Source of the DNA: Ignavibacteria bacterium
Lineage (GTDB): Bacteria; Bacteroidota; Ignavibacteria; Ignavibacteriales; Melioribacteraceae
Direction of reading: 5' to 3'
DNA: 5,949 nucleotides
Assembly: GCA_027347805.1 (NCBI GenBank)
Contig: DAIEQP010000268.1
Location: 1-5,949, forward strand
Position numbers and translations under genes: made by a program. The notes below the pieces were generated by a model, which was not told the DNA's origin, made no database searches, and saw only the letters and a program-made list of their open reading frames with translations. Shown here in pieces: positions 5,884 through 5,949 of this stretch (its first letter is position 1; each line of letters opens with the position of its first letter).

Positions 5884-5914
5884 TTGGAAGTTAAATTCCG
5901 TAATTGTATATTTG
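5884..5914 (+). promoter_or_regulatory. Bacteroidetes-type promoter for the tRNA gene
   Basis: TTG (5884-5886), exactly 20 bases, then TATATTTG (5907-5914), a full match to the Bacteroidetes -33/-7 consensus TTG-N17..23-TAnnTTTG. Transcription would begin around 5920, leaving a short leader of about 16 bases before the tRNA at 5936. It is the best promoter match in the window and lies in the divergent gap between tadA and the tRNA. Confidence 0.6.
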
Positions 5915-5935
5915 TGCCGCAAAAATATATTCTAT

Positions 5936-5949
5936 GCACCCGTAGCTCA
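5936..5949 (+). tRNA. 5' end of a tRNA gene, probably tRNA-Arg (truncated by the window edge)
   Basis: GCACCCG (5936-5942) would be the 5' acceptor strand, TA (5943-5944) are positions 8-9 with the invariant U8, and GCTCA (5945-5949) begins the D-stem, the classic TAGCTCA pattern. The 7-base acceptor closely resembles bacterial tRNA-Arg, such as E. coli GCATCCG in tRNA-Arg(ACG) and GCGCCCG in tRNA-Arg(CCG). The anticodon is outside the window, so isotype and anticodon are unproven. An ideal promoter at a fitting distance supports a real gene. Confidence 0.7.

Noticed and set aside
5310..5939. Two further minus-strand open frames overlapping tadA and its upstream gap (5310-5552, 5718-5939)
   Set aside because: They overlap the well-supported tadA in other frames and show no family features.

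Overview
The window is an AT-rich, gene-dense stretch of bacterial chromosome made of housekeeping genes. There is no mobile element, CRISPR array or phage gene. Promoter-like sites have the TTG-N20/21-TAnnTTT form known from Bacteroidetes, and recognisable Shine-Dalgarno sequences are nearly absent. Rho is compact, without the long insertion common in Bacteroidetes Rho, and adenylate kinase has a four-cysteine zinc LID. Together these suggest a member of the Bacteroidetes/Chlorobi/Ignavibacteria (FCB) group, perhaps Ignavibacteria. That placement is inference, not proven by the sequence.

Left part, plus strand: the window opens inside folC (folylpolyglutamate/dihydrofolate synthase), open from base 1 and ending at 804. 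A 154-base gap follows, with a good promoter candidate, a G-poor leader of about 110 bases and a real ribosome binding site, leading into rho (959-2212). A tight run follows: pdxA (2230-3222), a class I SAM-dependent methyltransferase (3212-3952) and ftsE (3939-4613). Gaps or overlaps are +17, -11 and -14 bases, so these genes probably form one rho-headed operon with translational coupling.

The most notable observation is in pdxA. Its reading frame matches the family from end to end (330 codons), but codon 230 is TAA. The frame is the same on both sides, so this is a base substitution and not a frameshift. The part beyond the stop carries the third metal-binding histidine and three substrate-binding residues, so a protein ending there should be inactive. 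The gene is either a very recent pseudogene, a sequence error, or (least likely) read through.

Right part, minus strand: adk (adenylate kinase, 4614-5258) ends base-to-base against ftsE, with no intergenic space. tadA (tRNA A34 deaminase, 5344-5817) lies upstream of adk in the same direction. Divergent from tadA, the last 14 bases (5936-5949) look like the 5' end of a tRNA, most likely tRNA-Arg, preceded by the best Bacteroidetes-type promoter in the window. TadA's usual substrate is tRNA-Arg(ACG), so this may pair an enzyme with its substrate gene.

No previously undescribed system was found. The region is conserved metabolism, transcription termination, cell division and tRNA modification. 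The points worth checking are the pdxA nonsense codon, the rho leader, the zero-gap convergent gene ends and the tadA/tRNA pair.
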